A DNA stretch of 64,000 nt, taken from Jejuia sp. UBA6058 (GTDB taxonomy: Bacteria > Bacteroidota > Bacteroidia > Flavobacteriales > Flavobacteriaceae). Below the pieces are notes generated by a model that saw nothing but the letters and a program-made list of their open reading frames with translations, had not been told where the DNA came from and made no database searches. A program made the position numbers and the translations under genes. Positions 28,038 through 35,962 of the stretch are shown here, in pieces. The first letter of the stretch is position 1; every line of letters starts with the position of its first letter. The DNA lies in assembly GCA_002428965.1 (NCBI GenBank), contig DIYI01000009.1, forward strand, positions 267,532 to 331,531, in the 5' to 3' direction.

Positions 28038-28074
28038 AAAAGACAAAATCAACCCAATGTTCATTTTGTCTTTT
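28038..28074 (-). terminator. Terminator-like hairpin between the SDR and fucP genes
   Basis: AAAAGACAAAAT (28038-28049) and ATTTTGTCTTTT (28063-28074) form a perfect 12-bp stem, followed on the minus strand by further T residues. It probably ends the enzyme operon and gives fucP a separate or reduced transcript. Confidence 0.6.
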
Positions 28075-28094
28075 ATTACACAACATATGTTTTT

Positions 28095-28886
28095 TTACTC
28101 GGTTAAAAGCGACCTGTCTAAATGTACATAACCTCCATCAACCGTAATAAATTGCCCAGTGGTATGTGATGATTTTTCAGAAATAGCGAATAAACATTGG
28201 TTTGCAATTTCCTCAGGTGTTGTCATTCTATTTTCTAAAGGAATCTTTTTCACTATAGATTTTAGTTTTTCTTCACCATTTTCCAGTGTTTTAATCCAGT
28301 TATCATAAGCTGGTGTCCAACTTTCAGCTATAATGATAGCATTAGATCGTATACCTTCTTTAATTAAATCTACCGCCCATTCTCTAGTTAAACCCAAAAC
28401 ACCTCCCTTAGAAGCTGCATATCCAGAGGTTCCACCTTGACCCGTTAATGCCACTTTAGAACCAACGTTTAAAATATTTCCTTTTACCTTTTTAATCATA
28501 GGTAAACAGAACTTAGTCATTGCAAAAAAGCTTACCATATTTAGCTTTAATGAGTACATAAAATCATCCATTGAAGCATCTAATCCTGCACCATCGTTAA
28601 CTCCTACATTATTGATCAACGCATCTACTCTTCCGTATTTTTCTTCAATGACTTTAGCAGCGGCTTCAATTTGTTTGTAATCGGACAAGTCCGTTTGAAT
28701 AAAAATAGTATCAACGCCTTTGGCTTGCAATTCTTCAGCATAACCAAAACCTCTGGCATTTCTATCTACAATTACTGGTGTAGCACCTTCTTTAGCTAAT
28801 TCTTGAACAATAGTTTCGCCGATACTTCCTTTTATACCAGCTGCACCAGTAACAACAACAACTTTATCTTTTAATCCTAAATCCAT
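28095..28886 (-). CDS. Short-chain dehydrogenase, L-fucose/L-galactose 1-dehydrogenase candidate
   Basis: This 263-residue SDR has the nucleotide-binding start KVVVVTGAAGIKGSIGETIV, in which the usual TGxxxGIG carries Lys in place of a Gly. It also has NNVGVND and the catalytic YAASK, with the serine in NVGSKVALTG. The N-terminus MDLGLKDKVVVVTG and the substrate-loop IAESWTPAYDNW resemble bacterial L-fucose dehydrogenases of the SDR family. Predicted reaction: oxidation of the L-sugar at C1 to its lactone with NAD(P)+. The lactonase gene lies 2 bp upstream. In this operon L-galactose is the likely substrate, since the next oxidation step is LgoD-like. Confidence 0.8.
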   Translation of the reverse strand: MDLGLKDKVVVVTGAAGIKGSIGETIVQELAKEGATPVIVDRNARGFGYAEELQAKGVDTIFIQTDLSDYKQIEAAAKVIEEKYGRVDALINNVGVNDGAGLDASMDDFMYSLKLNMVSFFAMTKFCLPMIKKVKGNILNVGSKVALTGQGGTSGYAASKGGVLGLTREWAVDLIKEGIRSNAIIIAESWTPAYDNWIKTLENGEEKLKSIVKKIPLENRMTTPEEIANQCLFAISEKSSHTTGQFITVDGGYVHLDRSLLTE

Positions 28887-28888
28887 AT

Positions 28889-29716
28889 CTATAAGTTATA
28901 AAACTTTATAGCATTTTGTCCCATGACTTTTGCTTGTTCATCAGAACTTAAATCCGCTATAAAACTTGTGATTAATTCTTTTACTTTACTGTAACTTCCT
29001 GCCACCAAACATACTGGCCAATCTGAACCAAACATAACTCTATCTGTTCCAAAAGCTTCAAAGACCAAACTTAAATATGGGTTTATTTGCGCTGGTGTCC
29101 ATGTATTGAAATCGGCTTCAGTAATCATCCCAGACACTTTACAATACACGTTTTCTTGTTTGGCTACTTCTTTCATTAAAGCCGCCCATCCATCATAAAA
29201 ACCATCTTTAATATATGGTTTTGCACTATGGTCTATTACAAAACGCATATTTGGAAATTGCTTTACAAATTCTAATGTTGCCACTAACTGATGCGGAAAT
29301 ATTAAAATATCGTAAGCATAATTGTTTTTTTCTAAAGCTTTTATACCATTAACAAAATCTGGTCTTAACAAGAAATTATGGTCTGGTTCACCTTGTACAA
29401 CATGCCTAAAACCTTTAAGAACCTCAACATCCGCATAAGCTTCAAGCTTAGATTCAATAGCTTTACTTCGTAAATCAACCCAACCAACAACGCCTTTAAT
29501 AAAGGGGTTTTCTTTTGAGAGCTTAATTAAAAAATCTGTTTCAATGGTAGTTTGGTCTGCTTGTACAGCCACACAGCCATCAATTCCATTTTCATTGTAA
29601 ACTTCTTTTAAATCTGAAGATAAAAAATCACGACGAATCACCTTCATAGATTCATCTATCCATTCGTGCTTTTTTGGTTCGTAATTCCAGAAATGTTGAT
29701 GTGAATCTATTATCAT
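28889..29716 (-). CDS. COG3618 amidohydrolase, L-fucono/L-galactono-lactonase candidate
   Basis: This 275-residue cytoplasmic protein is of the amidohydrolase superfamily. It has the metal-binding HQH at the N-terminus (MIIDSHQHFWNYEP), a central VIDHSAKP and the catalytic Asp in VMFGSDWPVC. COG3618 members hydrolyse sugar lactones such as L-fucono-1,5-lactone and L-galactono-lactone. The gene sits between the SDR (2-bp gap) and UxaB (3-bp gap), matching a pathway order of sugar, lactone, aldonate. The family is firm; the exact lactone is inferred from neighbours. Confidence 0.88.
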   Translation of the reverse strand: MIIDSHQHFWNYEPKKHEWIDESMKVIRRDFLSSDLKEVYNENGIDGCVAVQADQTTIETDFLIKLSKENPFIKGVVGWVDLRSKAIESKLEAYADVEVLKGFRHVVQGEPDHNFLLRPDFVNGIKALEKNNYAYDILIFPHQLVATLEFVKQFPNMRFVIDHSAKPYIKDGFYDGWAALMKEVAKQENVYCKVSGMITEADFNTWTPAQINPYLSLVFEAFGTDRVMFGSDWPVCLVAGSYSKVKELITSFIADLSSDEQAKVMGQNAIKFYNL

Positions 29717-29719
29717 GGC

Positions 29720-31156
29720 TTACTTTACAAAATTTCGTAGAGACGATTCCATTCCATTTGAAACTATATTCTCTAAATTTTGAGTTACAGCTTCTAATAA
29801 ACCATCAAATTGCGTTAAATCTTGCCCCCAGAAATCTGTATTCTCAAGCGTAGCTTTTGCTACAGCTGGAATATCTTCAGTCGCCCATTGTGTTTTAAAG
29901 AAATCTAATGCTGATTGGTCATCTTTTAAAGGGATTTCAGCTCCGTTTCTATCTCCTTTATAAAAAGCAATTAAAGACGCCAATGAAAATAATAAACATT
30001 GTGGCAACTCTCCTTTTCTTTTTATATATTCTAGAACGGAAGGCAATACTCTAGTTTTAAATTTTGATGTTGAGTTTAATGAAATACTAATTAAAGCATG
30101 CTCTAAATAGGGGTTTCTAAACCTATCAATAACATCATTAGCAAACTGGTTTAATTCTGCTTCTGGCAAATCTAAAGTTGGACAAATTTCTTCAAAAATG
30201 GCATCTCTTAAGAAACCACCAACAACCTCATCCTCTAAAGACTCTCTTACCCTATCGATACCGTATAAATATCCAACTGGCACTAAACTGGTGTGTGCTC
30301 CATTTAAAATTCTCACCTTACGTGTTCTGTAAGGTTCCATATTGTCTGTGAATACAATATTTAATCCGCAAGCCTCAGCAGGAATCTCTTCTTTAACAGC
30401 TTCTGGCCCTTCAATAACCCACAAATGGAATTGCTCACCTTCTACCACTAAGTTATCTTTATATCCAAGCTCTTCGGTAATCTTATCCATTTTATCTCTT
30501 GGATATCCTGGAACAATTCTATCGACTAGTGTATTACAGAAAATATTATCCTCATTAATCCACTCTATAAATTCTTCGCCTAAACTCCAGTCATCGGCAT
30601 ATTGCAATATAATTTTCTTGAGGTTATCACCATTTCTATCAATCAATTCGCACGGAATAACAATTAACCCTTTATCTGAAGCACCCTCAAAGTATTGAAA
30701 ACGTTTATGCAATAATGCTGTAAGTTTTGCAGGAAAACTGCTTGGTGGCGCATCATTCAACCTATCATCAGCGTTATATGCGATACCTGCCTCTGTAGTG
30801 TTTGAAATTACAAAACGTAAATTAGGATTATCGGCTAATGCTAAATACGCATTATAATTTTCATAAGGATTAATACCTCTTTGAATACAATCAATAATTT
30901 GATGTTCACTTATAGCCTCCCCATTTTTAATTCCATTTAGGTAAAGTGTGTACAAACCATCTTGATCGTTTAACATTTGTATTAGACCTTGATTAATGGG
31001 TTGAATTGCAACCACACCAGCATCAAACTCTGCTTGTTTATTCATTTCATGAATCATCCAATTGGCAAAGGCTCTTAAAAAATTACCTTCTCCAAATTGA
31101 ACTATTCTCTCGGTGTATGTATTAACAGATGCTGTATTTCTATTTAATGAATCCAT
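29720..31156 (-). CDS. uxaB: Tagaturonate reductase (altronate oxidoreductase)
   Basis: This 478-residue protein matches E. coli UxaB closely: ERIVQFGEGNFLRAFANWMI, QDGLYTLYLNG, NPNLRFVISNTTEAGIAYNA, DDAPP-like NDAPPSSFPAKLTALL, DRIVPGYPRD and KVRILNGAHTSLVPVGYLYG. It reduces D-tagaturonate to D-altronate with NADH in the cytoplasm. In galacturonate degradation tagaturonate comes from UxaC; here no uxaC is present and the LgoD-like dehydrogenase at 34741 would supply it from L-galactonate. The gene is co-directional with the rest of the operon. Confidence 0.93.
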   Translation of the reverse strand: MDSLNRNTASVNTYTERIVQFGEGNFLRAFANWMIHEMNKQAEFDAGVVAIQPINQGLIQMLNDQDGLYTLYLNGIKNGEAISEHQIIDCIQRGINPYENYNAYLALADNPNLRFVISNTTEAGIAYNADDRLNDAPPSSFPAKLTALLHKRFQYFEGASDKGLIVIPCELIDRNGDNLKKIILQYADDWSLGEEFIEWINEDNIFCNTLVDRIVPGYPRDKMDKITEELGYKDNLVVEGEQFHLWVIEGPEAVKEEIPAEACGLNIVFTDNMEPYRTRKVRILNGAHTSLVPVGYLYGIDRVRESLEDEVVGGFLRDAIFEEICPTLDLPEAELNQFANDVIDRFRNPYLEHALISISLNSTSKFKTRVLPSVLEYIKRKGELPQCLLFSLASLIAFYKGDRNGAEIPLKDDQSALDFFKTQWATEDIPAVAKATLENTDFWGQDLTQFDGLLEAVTQNLENIVSNGMESSLRNFVK

Positions 31157-31240
31157 TTATTATTGGCTTTTTGCTAGAGGCTTTTAACCTCGAACTTTAT
31201 AAGTTTTATTACTTCTTTATTATGATTTTTTACTTAAGGC

Positions 31241-32893
31241 TTACAGAGACACGCCTCTTTTCCAAGGAATAAAATCGTTATTACCATGAAGTACTGCTTT
31301 TGATGGCACTTCTCCACTAGCAACTTTGATGATATGGTCTAATATCTTTTCTCCCATAGACTCTATAGTATCTTCACCTGTAATTACCGTACCTGCATTA
31401 ATATCAATAATATCATTCATACGCTCATACAGATTGGTGTTACTTGACATTTTTAATACCGGTGCTACAGGGTTTCCTGTTGGCGTACCCAAACCTGTGG
31501 TAAAAACAACCACATTACATCCTGAACCTACTAATCCTGTAGTAGACTCAACATCGTTACCCGGAGTACATAATAAATTTAATCCTGATTCTGTTACCTG
31601 CTCTGTATAATCTAATACTTTTACAACTGGAGATGTTCCTCCTTTTTTAGCTGCTCCAGCAGACTTCATAGCATCAGTAATTAAACCATCCTTGATATTT
31701 CCTGGAGACGGATTATTTTCAAATCCTGAACCCACAGCTACTGCCGCTGCCGAATATGCCCGCATTAAACCTGAGAACTTTTTGGCATCCTCTTCGGTTT
31801 CACATCTATTAATGAGTTCTTGCTCTACTCCATTTAATTCTGGAAACTCAGCCAATACTGGAGAGCCGCCTAAACCAACTAGTAAATCTGAGGCATATCC
31901 TAACGCAGGGTTTGCTGAAATTCCGGAGAATCCATCAGATCCACCACATTCTAAACCAAGTACTAATTTGCTTAAAGGGGCAGGTTTACGTTCTAATTTA
32001 TTTGCTTCAACGAGCCCTAAAAATGTATGCTTCACAGCTTCCTCTATCAAAGACCTTTCACTAGAACTTTTTTGTTGTTCTAAATAATGAACGGGCTTCG
32101 TGTTATTCGGTGCAATGGCATCAATAGCTTCTTGAAGCATACTGATTTGTGCATTTTGACATCCTAAACTAAATACTGTGGCTCCCGCTACATTTGGATT
32201 TGAGATATATCCTGCTAATAATTTACAAAGCACCTCTGAATCTTGACGAATACCACCGCAACCACCATCATGCTTCAAAAATTTAATACCATCAACATTA
32301 GGAAACACTCTATTTTTAGACATTTCCTCTTTTGTGGTAATAATTGGTGTATTTAAAATAGCATCGTCTGAAGCGCCAGATTTATACTGCTGTATTAAAG
32401 CATCGGTATCAACTGCAAAATCTTTCTTGGTTTCATAACCCAATTTTTCTGAAAGGGCACCTTCTAAAACATCAACGTTTCGGTTTTCACAAAATGTAAG
32501 CGGAATTACTAACCAATAGTTGGCAGTACCCACTTTCCCCTCTTCACGATGGTAACCATTAAAAGTTCTACCTTCAAAATTTGAAATATCTGGAGCGGTC
32601 CAGGTGTAAGCTTCCTTTGTGTCTTGAAATTCCGCTGAAGCGTGTTTCACATTTTCCGTAGTAATAGCACAACCTTCTTCAATGGGTTGAGTAGCCTTAC
32701 CAATCAACACGCCATACATATAAATCTCATCGCCCACAGCAAAATCATGCAATGTAAACTTATGCTTTTGCTTAATATTTTGCTTTAAAACAACTTCCTT
32801 TCCTGCAACAGAAGTTACCAAACCTTCTTTTAAAGGCGTAATAGCCACTATTACATTATCTCTAGGATCTATTTGAACATAACTCTCAGACAT
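31241..32893 (-). CDS. uxaA: Altronate dehydratase
   Basis: This 550-residue protein has an N-terminal SAF-like domain (VGDEIYMYGVLIG) followed by the UxaA catalytic region: GYHREEGKVGTANYWLVIPL, HDGGCGGIRQDSE, VFSLGCQNAQIS, LECGGSDGFSGISANPALGY, FTTGLGTPTGNPVAPVLKMS. The reaction is D-altronate to 2-keto-3-deoxy-D-gluconate (KDG), with an iron-dependent centre in the family. It lies between uxaB (84-bp gap) and the aldolase gene (6-bp gap). Length and motifs fit full-length UxaA, so I see no reason to call it an L-fuconate dehydratase, though a related aldonate cannot be excluded by sequence. Confidence 0.93.
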   Translation of the reverse strand: MSESYVQIDPRDNVIVAITPLKEGLVTSVAGKEVVLKQNIKQKHKFTLHDFAVGDEIYMYGVLIGKATQPIEEGCAITTENVKHASAEFQDTKEAYTWTAPDISNFEGRTFNGYHREEGKVGTANYWLVIPLTFCENRNVDVLEGALSEKLGYETKKDFAVDTDALIQQYKSGASDDAILNTPIITTKEEMSKNRVFPNVDGIKFLKHDGGCGGIRQDSEVLCKLLAGYISNPNVAGATVFSLGCQNAQISMLQEAIDAIAPNNTKPVHYLEQQKSSSERSLIEEAVKHTFLGLVEANKLERKPAPLSKLVLGLECGGSDGFSGISANPALGYASDLLVGLGGSPVLAEFPELNGVEQELINRCETEEDAKKFSGLMRAYSAAAVAVGSGFENNPSPGNIKDGLITDAMKSAGAAKKGGTSPVVKVLDYTEQVTESGLNLLCTPGNDVESTTGLVGSGCNVVVFTTGLGTPTGNPVAPVLKMSSNTNLYERMNDIIDINAGTVITGEDTIESMGEKILDHIIKVASGEVPSKAVLHGNNDFIPWKRGVSL

Positions 32894-32899
32894 AATTAC

Positions 32900-33568
32900 C
32901 TATTTTCTAACTGCCTTTACAATAGCTAAAGCATTTTTAACATCTTGCTCTAACTTTGTATAATCTTTATTAGCAATAATTTCTTTTGAAATTAATTTTG
33001 AACCCATACCAACACAGGTTACACCTGCATCAAACCATGATTTAAGGTTTTCTTCTGTTGGAGAAACACCTCCTGTTGGCATAATTGAAGTCCAGGGTTG
33101 AGGTCCTTTAATACCCTTTATAAATTGAGGACCGTAAATATCTCCAGGGAATAACTTTACGATTTCACAACCTAACTCCTCTGCTCTAGTTATTTCGGTT
33201 AATGTACCACATCCAGGAGACCACAATACTTTTTTGCGATTACAAACAATTGCAATATCTTCTCTCAATACTGGAGTAACCACAAAGTTTGCGCCCAAAG
33301 ACATATATAACGAAGCTTGACCAGCATCTGTTACAGATCCCACTCCCATAATCATACCAGGTAGTTCGGCAATGGCGTATTTTGTTAACTCACCAAAAAC
33401 TTCATGAGCAAAATCACCACGGGCAGTAAACTCCATTAATCGAGCTCCGCCATCATAACATGCTTTTAATACTTTTTTACTTAACTCTATATCTTGATTA
33501 AAAAACAAAGGAATCATCCCTGTTTCTTTCATTGCTGCTGCAACTTCTAATCTTGAAAATTGTGCCAT
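32900..33568 (-). CDS. eda: 2-keto-3-deoxy-6-phosphogluconate aldolase
   Basis: This 222-residue class I aldolase has the KDPG/KHG aldolase barrel. The Schiff-base lysine is in EIVKLFPGDIYGPQFIKGIK, and the phosphate-binding end is SIMPTGGVSPTEENLKSWFD. The conserved N-terminal IPLFFNQDIELS and MEFTARGD also fit. It cleaves KDPG to pyruvate and glyceraldehyde-3-phosphate, the last step of the pathway encoded here. It is separated from the kinase gene by 90 bp containing an inverted repeat. Confidence 0.93.
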   Translation of the reverse strand: MAQFSRLEVAAAMKETGMIPLFFNQDIELSKKVLKACYDGGARLMEFTARGDFAHEVFGELTKYAIAELPGMIMGVGSVTDAGQASLYMSLGANFVVTPVLREDIAIVCNRKKVLWSPGCGTLTEITRAEELGCEIVKLFPGDIYGPQFIKGIKGPQPWTSIMPTGGVSPTEENLKSWFDAGVTCVGMGSKLISKEIIANKDYTKLEQDVKNALAIVKAVRK

Positions 33569-33577
33569 TTTTTTAAA

Positions 33578-33652
33578 TGTTTAATCGTTGAATTGTGTAT
33601 TTGTTGAACTGAAAAACCGGATTAATCGATTAAACAGTTCAACAATTAAACA
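33578..33652. repeat. Intercistronic inverted repeat between eda and kdgK
   Basis: TGTTTAATCGTTGAATTG (33578-33595) is an imperfect inverted copy of 33635-33652. An internal TTGTTGAACTG (33601-33611) pairs perfectly with CAGTTCAACAA (33635-33645). Two left arms compete for one right arm. It may be an RNA processing or stability element; no terminator T-tract is evident. Confidence 0.5.
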
Positions 33653-33658
33653 CTTAAT

Positions 33659-34705
33659 TTATCTTGCTACGCGTCCTGAAGCATCACCACTCATTAATTT
33701 CTTAACCTCATCAATAGTTGCAAGGTTTGCATCTCCTTTAATTGTATGTTTTAAACAGGAAGCTGCCACCGCAAAGTTTAACGCTTTTTGATCGTCTCCC
33801 TCATATTCAATTAAACCGTAGATTAAACCACCCATGAAGCTATCACCGCCACCAACACGATCAACGATATCCGTAATTTGATACTGAGGAGATTCGAATA
33901 ATGTTTCACCATCATATAAAACACCTGCCCAAGTATTATGAGACGCAGAAATTGAACCTCTTAAGGTTGTAATTACCTTTTTAGCCCTTGGAAATTTCTT
34001 TAACATTTGATCACAAACAGATAAGAAAGCGGCTCCTTTTACATGCTCGCCCTGGGTAGTAATATCTAAACCTTCAGGCTTAATTCCAAAGTGCTTTTCA
34101 GCATCTTCTTCATTACCTAAAATAATATCGCAGTAGGAAGTTAATTCAGTCATCACTTCTTCTCTATGCGCCTCATCACAATACTTCCAAAGTTTTTGGC
34201 GGTAATTTAAATCTGTTGAAATAGTCAAACCTTTCGCACTTGCTACTTTAACAGCTTCTAGACAAGCATCCGCAGCACCTTGAGAAACTGCCGGAGTGAT
34301 TCCAGTCCAGTGAAACCAAGTTGCTCCTTCAAAAGCAGCATCCCAATCTACCATACCAGCTTCAATTTCAGCCAAAGCAGAATGTGCTCTATCATAAACC
34401 ACTTTACTTCCTCTATTTACAGCACCAGTTTCTAAAAAGTAGATACCTAAACGATCGCCACCGTAAATAATTTTATCAGTACCAACCCCTCTTTTACGCA
34501 TTTCCATCAAGGCACATTCACCAATATCATTCTTAGGTAAACGAGTTACAAAATCTACAGGAACACCATAGTTTGCAAGTGATACTGCTACATTACTCTC
34601 TCCTCCACCATAAATCACATCAAACGATGTAGACTGTGAAAATCTTAAAAATCCGTGTGGAGCTAACCTTAACATGATCTCTCCAAATGTTACTACTTTT
34701 GCCAT
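33659..34705 (-). CDS. kdgK: 2-keto-3-deoxygluconate kinase (PfkB family)
   Basis: This 348-residue sugar kinase has an N-terminal ribokinase signature (YGGGESNVAVSLANYGVPVD) and a C-terminal ATP/anion-hole motif with catalytic Asp (DIVDRVGGGDSFMGGLIYGL). The GAGD motif reads GGGD, as often seen in KDG kinases. It phosphorylates KDG to KDPG, linking UxaA to Eda. It lies second in the transcript after the LgoD-like dehydrogenase. Family and step are strongly supported by the neighbouring genes. Confidence 0.92.
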   Translation of the reverse strand: MAKVVTFGEIMLRLAPHGFLRFSQSTSFDVIYGGGESNVAVSLANYGVPVDFVTRLPKNDIGECALMEMRKRGVGTDKIIYGGDRLGIYFLETGAVNRGSKVVYDRAHSALAEIEAGMVDWDAAFEGATWFHWTGITPAVSQGAADACLEAVKVASAKGLTISTDLNYRQKLWKYCDEAHREEVMTELTSYCDIILGNEEDAEKHFGIKPEGLDITTQGEHVKGAAFLSVCDQMLKKFPRAKKVITTLRGSISASHNTWAGVLYDGETLFESPQYQITDIVDRVGGGDSFMGGLIYGLIEYEGDDQKALNFAVAASCLKHTIKGDANLATIDEVKKLMSGDASGRVAR

Positions 34706-34740
34706 TGCTCTATTTAATTAAAATTCATTTATTAGTTATA

Positions 34741-35754
34741 TTAAAGTTTAAAATCTACAGTTGCCTTAATCACACCCGTTTCAGGTTTTAGCCAACTATC
34801 AAAGTTTTCTATCATTTCTGTGTAAGGTACATTATGTGTAATGAAGGACTCTGTTGGAAATTGATCTAAAACACTAATTACATGCTCAAAATCCTCAGTT
34901 GTTGCATTTCTACTGCACATTAATGTCATTTCTTTTGCGTGAATTTTAGGATGCACATAAGTTAATTCCCCTTTAGATAAACCAACCAATACAAAACGAC
35001 CACCATGCGCCATGTAATCAGGACACGCTTCCAAAGCATATTTATTTCCGGAGGCATCAAAAACGGCAGTTGCAAGTTCTCCGTTAGTAATTTTCTCAAC
35101 TTCTTTAACCGCATTCTCTCCAGCTTTCACCACATAATCTACACCTATTTTGTCCTTAGCATAGGCCAGACGTTCTTCATTCATATCTATTGCGATAACC
35201 TTTGCTCCTTCAATTTGAGCCAACTTCATAATACCAATACCAATTGGCCCACAACCTACCACAACAACAAATTCGTTGGACTTAAGAGCTGCTCTTCTCA
35301 CTGCGTGTGCACCAATAGCTAAAGGCTCTACAATGGCCATTTCATCGTCTGATAAATTGTTTGCCTTTAACAATATGTTTGCAGGCACAGTTATTTGTTC
35401 TTGCATACCGCCATCACCATGAACTCCTAAAACGGTAATATTAGTACAACAATTTGTTTTTCCATTTCGGCAAGCAATACATTTACCACAACTTATGTAC
35501 GGCATAATAACTACCTTATCCCCGGCAACAATCCCTTGTGGATTATCATCTATGTCAATTACTTCAGAGGCCAGCTCGTGTCCTAAAATTCTAGGATAGG
35601 TAAAAAAGGCTTGATTTCCCCCGTAGGCGTGTAAATCTGTACCACAAATACCTACTTTTTTGATCTGTAACAAAGCTTCTCCTTCCTTTCTCACTGGAGC
35701 CTCTTTTTCTTTTAATTGAAACTCTCCTGGTTTTTCGCAAACTATGTATTTCAT
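34741..35754 (-). CDS. LgoD-like L-galactonate 5-dehydrogenase (zinc-dependent)
   Basis: This 337-residue medium-chain dehydrogenase resembles E. coli LgoD/YjjN along its length: VGICGTDLHAYGGNQAFFTY, RILGHE, the structural-zinc cysteines in SCGKCIACRNGKTNCC, VIGVH-like VLGVHGDGGMQEQ, IVEPLAIGAHAVRRAALKS, GCGPIGIG for NAD binding, GLSKGELTYVHP and CSRNATTEDF. LgoD oxidises L-galactonate to D-tagaturonate. The next genes turn tagaturonate into KDG, so the specificity fits. It is the first gene of the catabolic operon, with a LacI-type operator 16 bp upstream of its start codon. Confidence 0.88.
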   Translation of the reverse strand: MKYIVCEKPGEFQLKEKEAPVRKEGEALLQIKKVGICGTDLHAYGGNQAFFTYPRILGHELASEVIDIDDNPQGIVAGDKVVIMPYISCGKCIACRNGKTNCCTNITVLGVHGDGGMQEQITVPANILLKANNLSDDEMAIVEPLAIGAHAVRRAALKSNEFVVVVGCGPIGIGIMKLAQIEGAKVIAIDMNEERLAYAKDKIGVDYVVKAGENAVKEVEKITNGELATAVFDASGNKYALEACPDYMAHGGRFVLVGLSKGELTYVHPKIHAKEMTLMCSRNATTEDFEHVISVLDQFPTESFITHNVPYTEMIENFDSWLKPETGVIKATVDFKL

Positions 35755-35769
35755 TCTAATAATTTAAAC

Positions 35770-35794
35770 TGTTCAAACGTTGTAACAAATTATA
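35770..35794 (-). promoter_or_regulatory. LacI-type operator and minus-7 box of the catabolic operon
   Basis: TGTTCAAACGTTGTAACA (35770-35787) is a near-perfect palindrome with a central CG, typical of LacI-family operators. It differs by one base from the site before the lacI-type gene at 35931. On the minus strand a TATAATTTG element (35794 to 35786), close to the minus-7 consensus, abuts and overlaps the operator. Binding would therefore block transcription of the 34741 operon. Confidence 0.75.
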
Positions 35795-35924
35795 AAAACT
35801 AAAAATTAAAGCATAGTTATCCTATTTCAATTAAAATCTAAAATGTTGTGATTATAATAGTTATTTAAGGAGTTTTACTGAAGTTGTTTTTAGTTGGCTT
35901 ACTTAATAAACTTAAAAAAAATGT

Positions 35925-35948
35925 TATATTTGTTCAAACGTTGGAACA
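35925..35948 (+). promoter_or_regulatory. Autoregulatory LacI-type operator overlapping a minus-7 box
   Basis: TATATTTG (35925-35932) is an exact TAnnTTTG box. It overlaps the palindrome TGTTCAAACGTTGGAACA (35931-35948), 14 bp before the regulator's TTG start. The arrangement mirrors the site at 35770, with the TTTG running straight into TGTT. Confidence 0.78.
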
Positions 35949-35962
35949 AAAGTATATAAAAT

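Noticed and set aside
26328..29716. Pure L-fucose oxidation pathway
   Set aside because: The SDR, lactonase and FucP would allow it, but LgoD plus UxaB plus UxaA act on six-carbon hydroxylated acids. L-fuconate would need its own dehydratase and a deoxy-keto-acid dehydrogenase, and no fucosidase is present. It is kept only as an alternative substrate.
30342..30698. Plus-strand open frame of 118 codons opposite uxaB
   Set aside because: It is a mirror of the strong uxaB frame with no recognisable domain; the same holds for other long opposite-strand frames such as 6158-6583 and 44989-45426.
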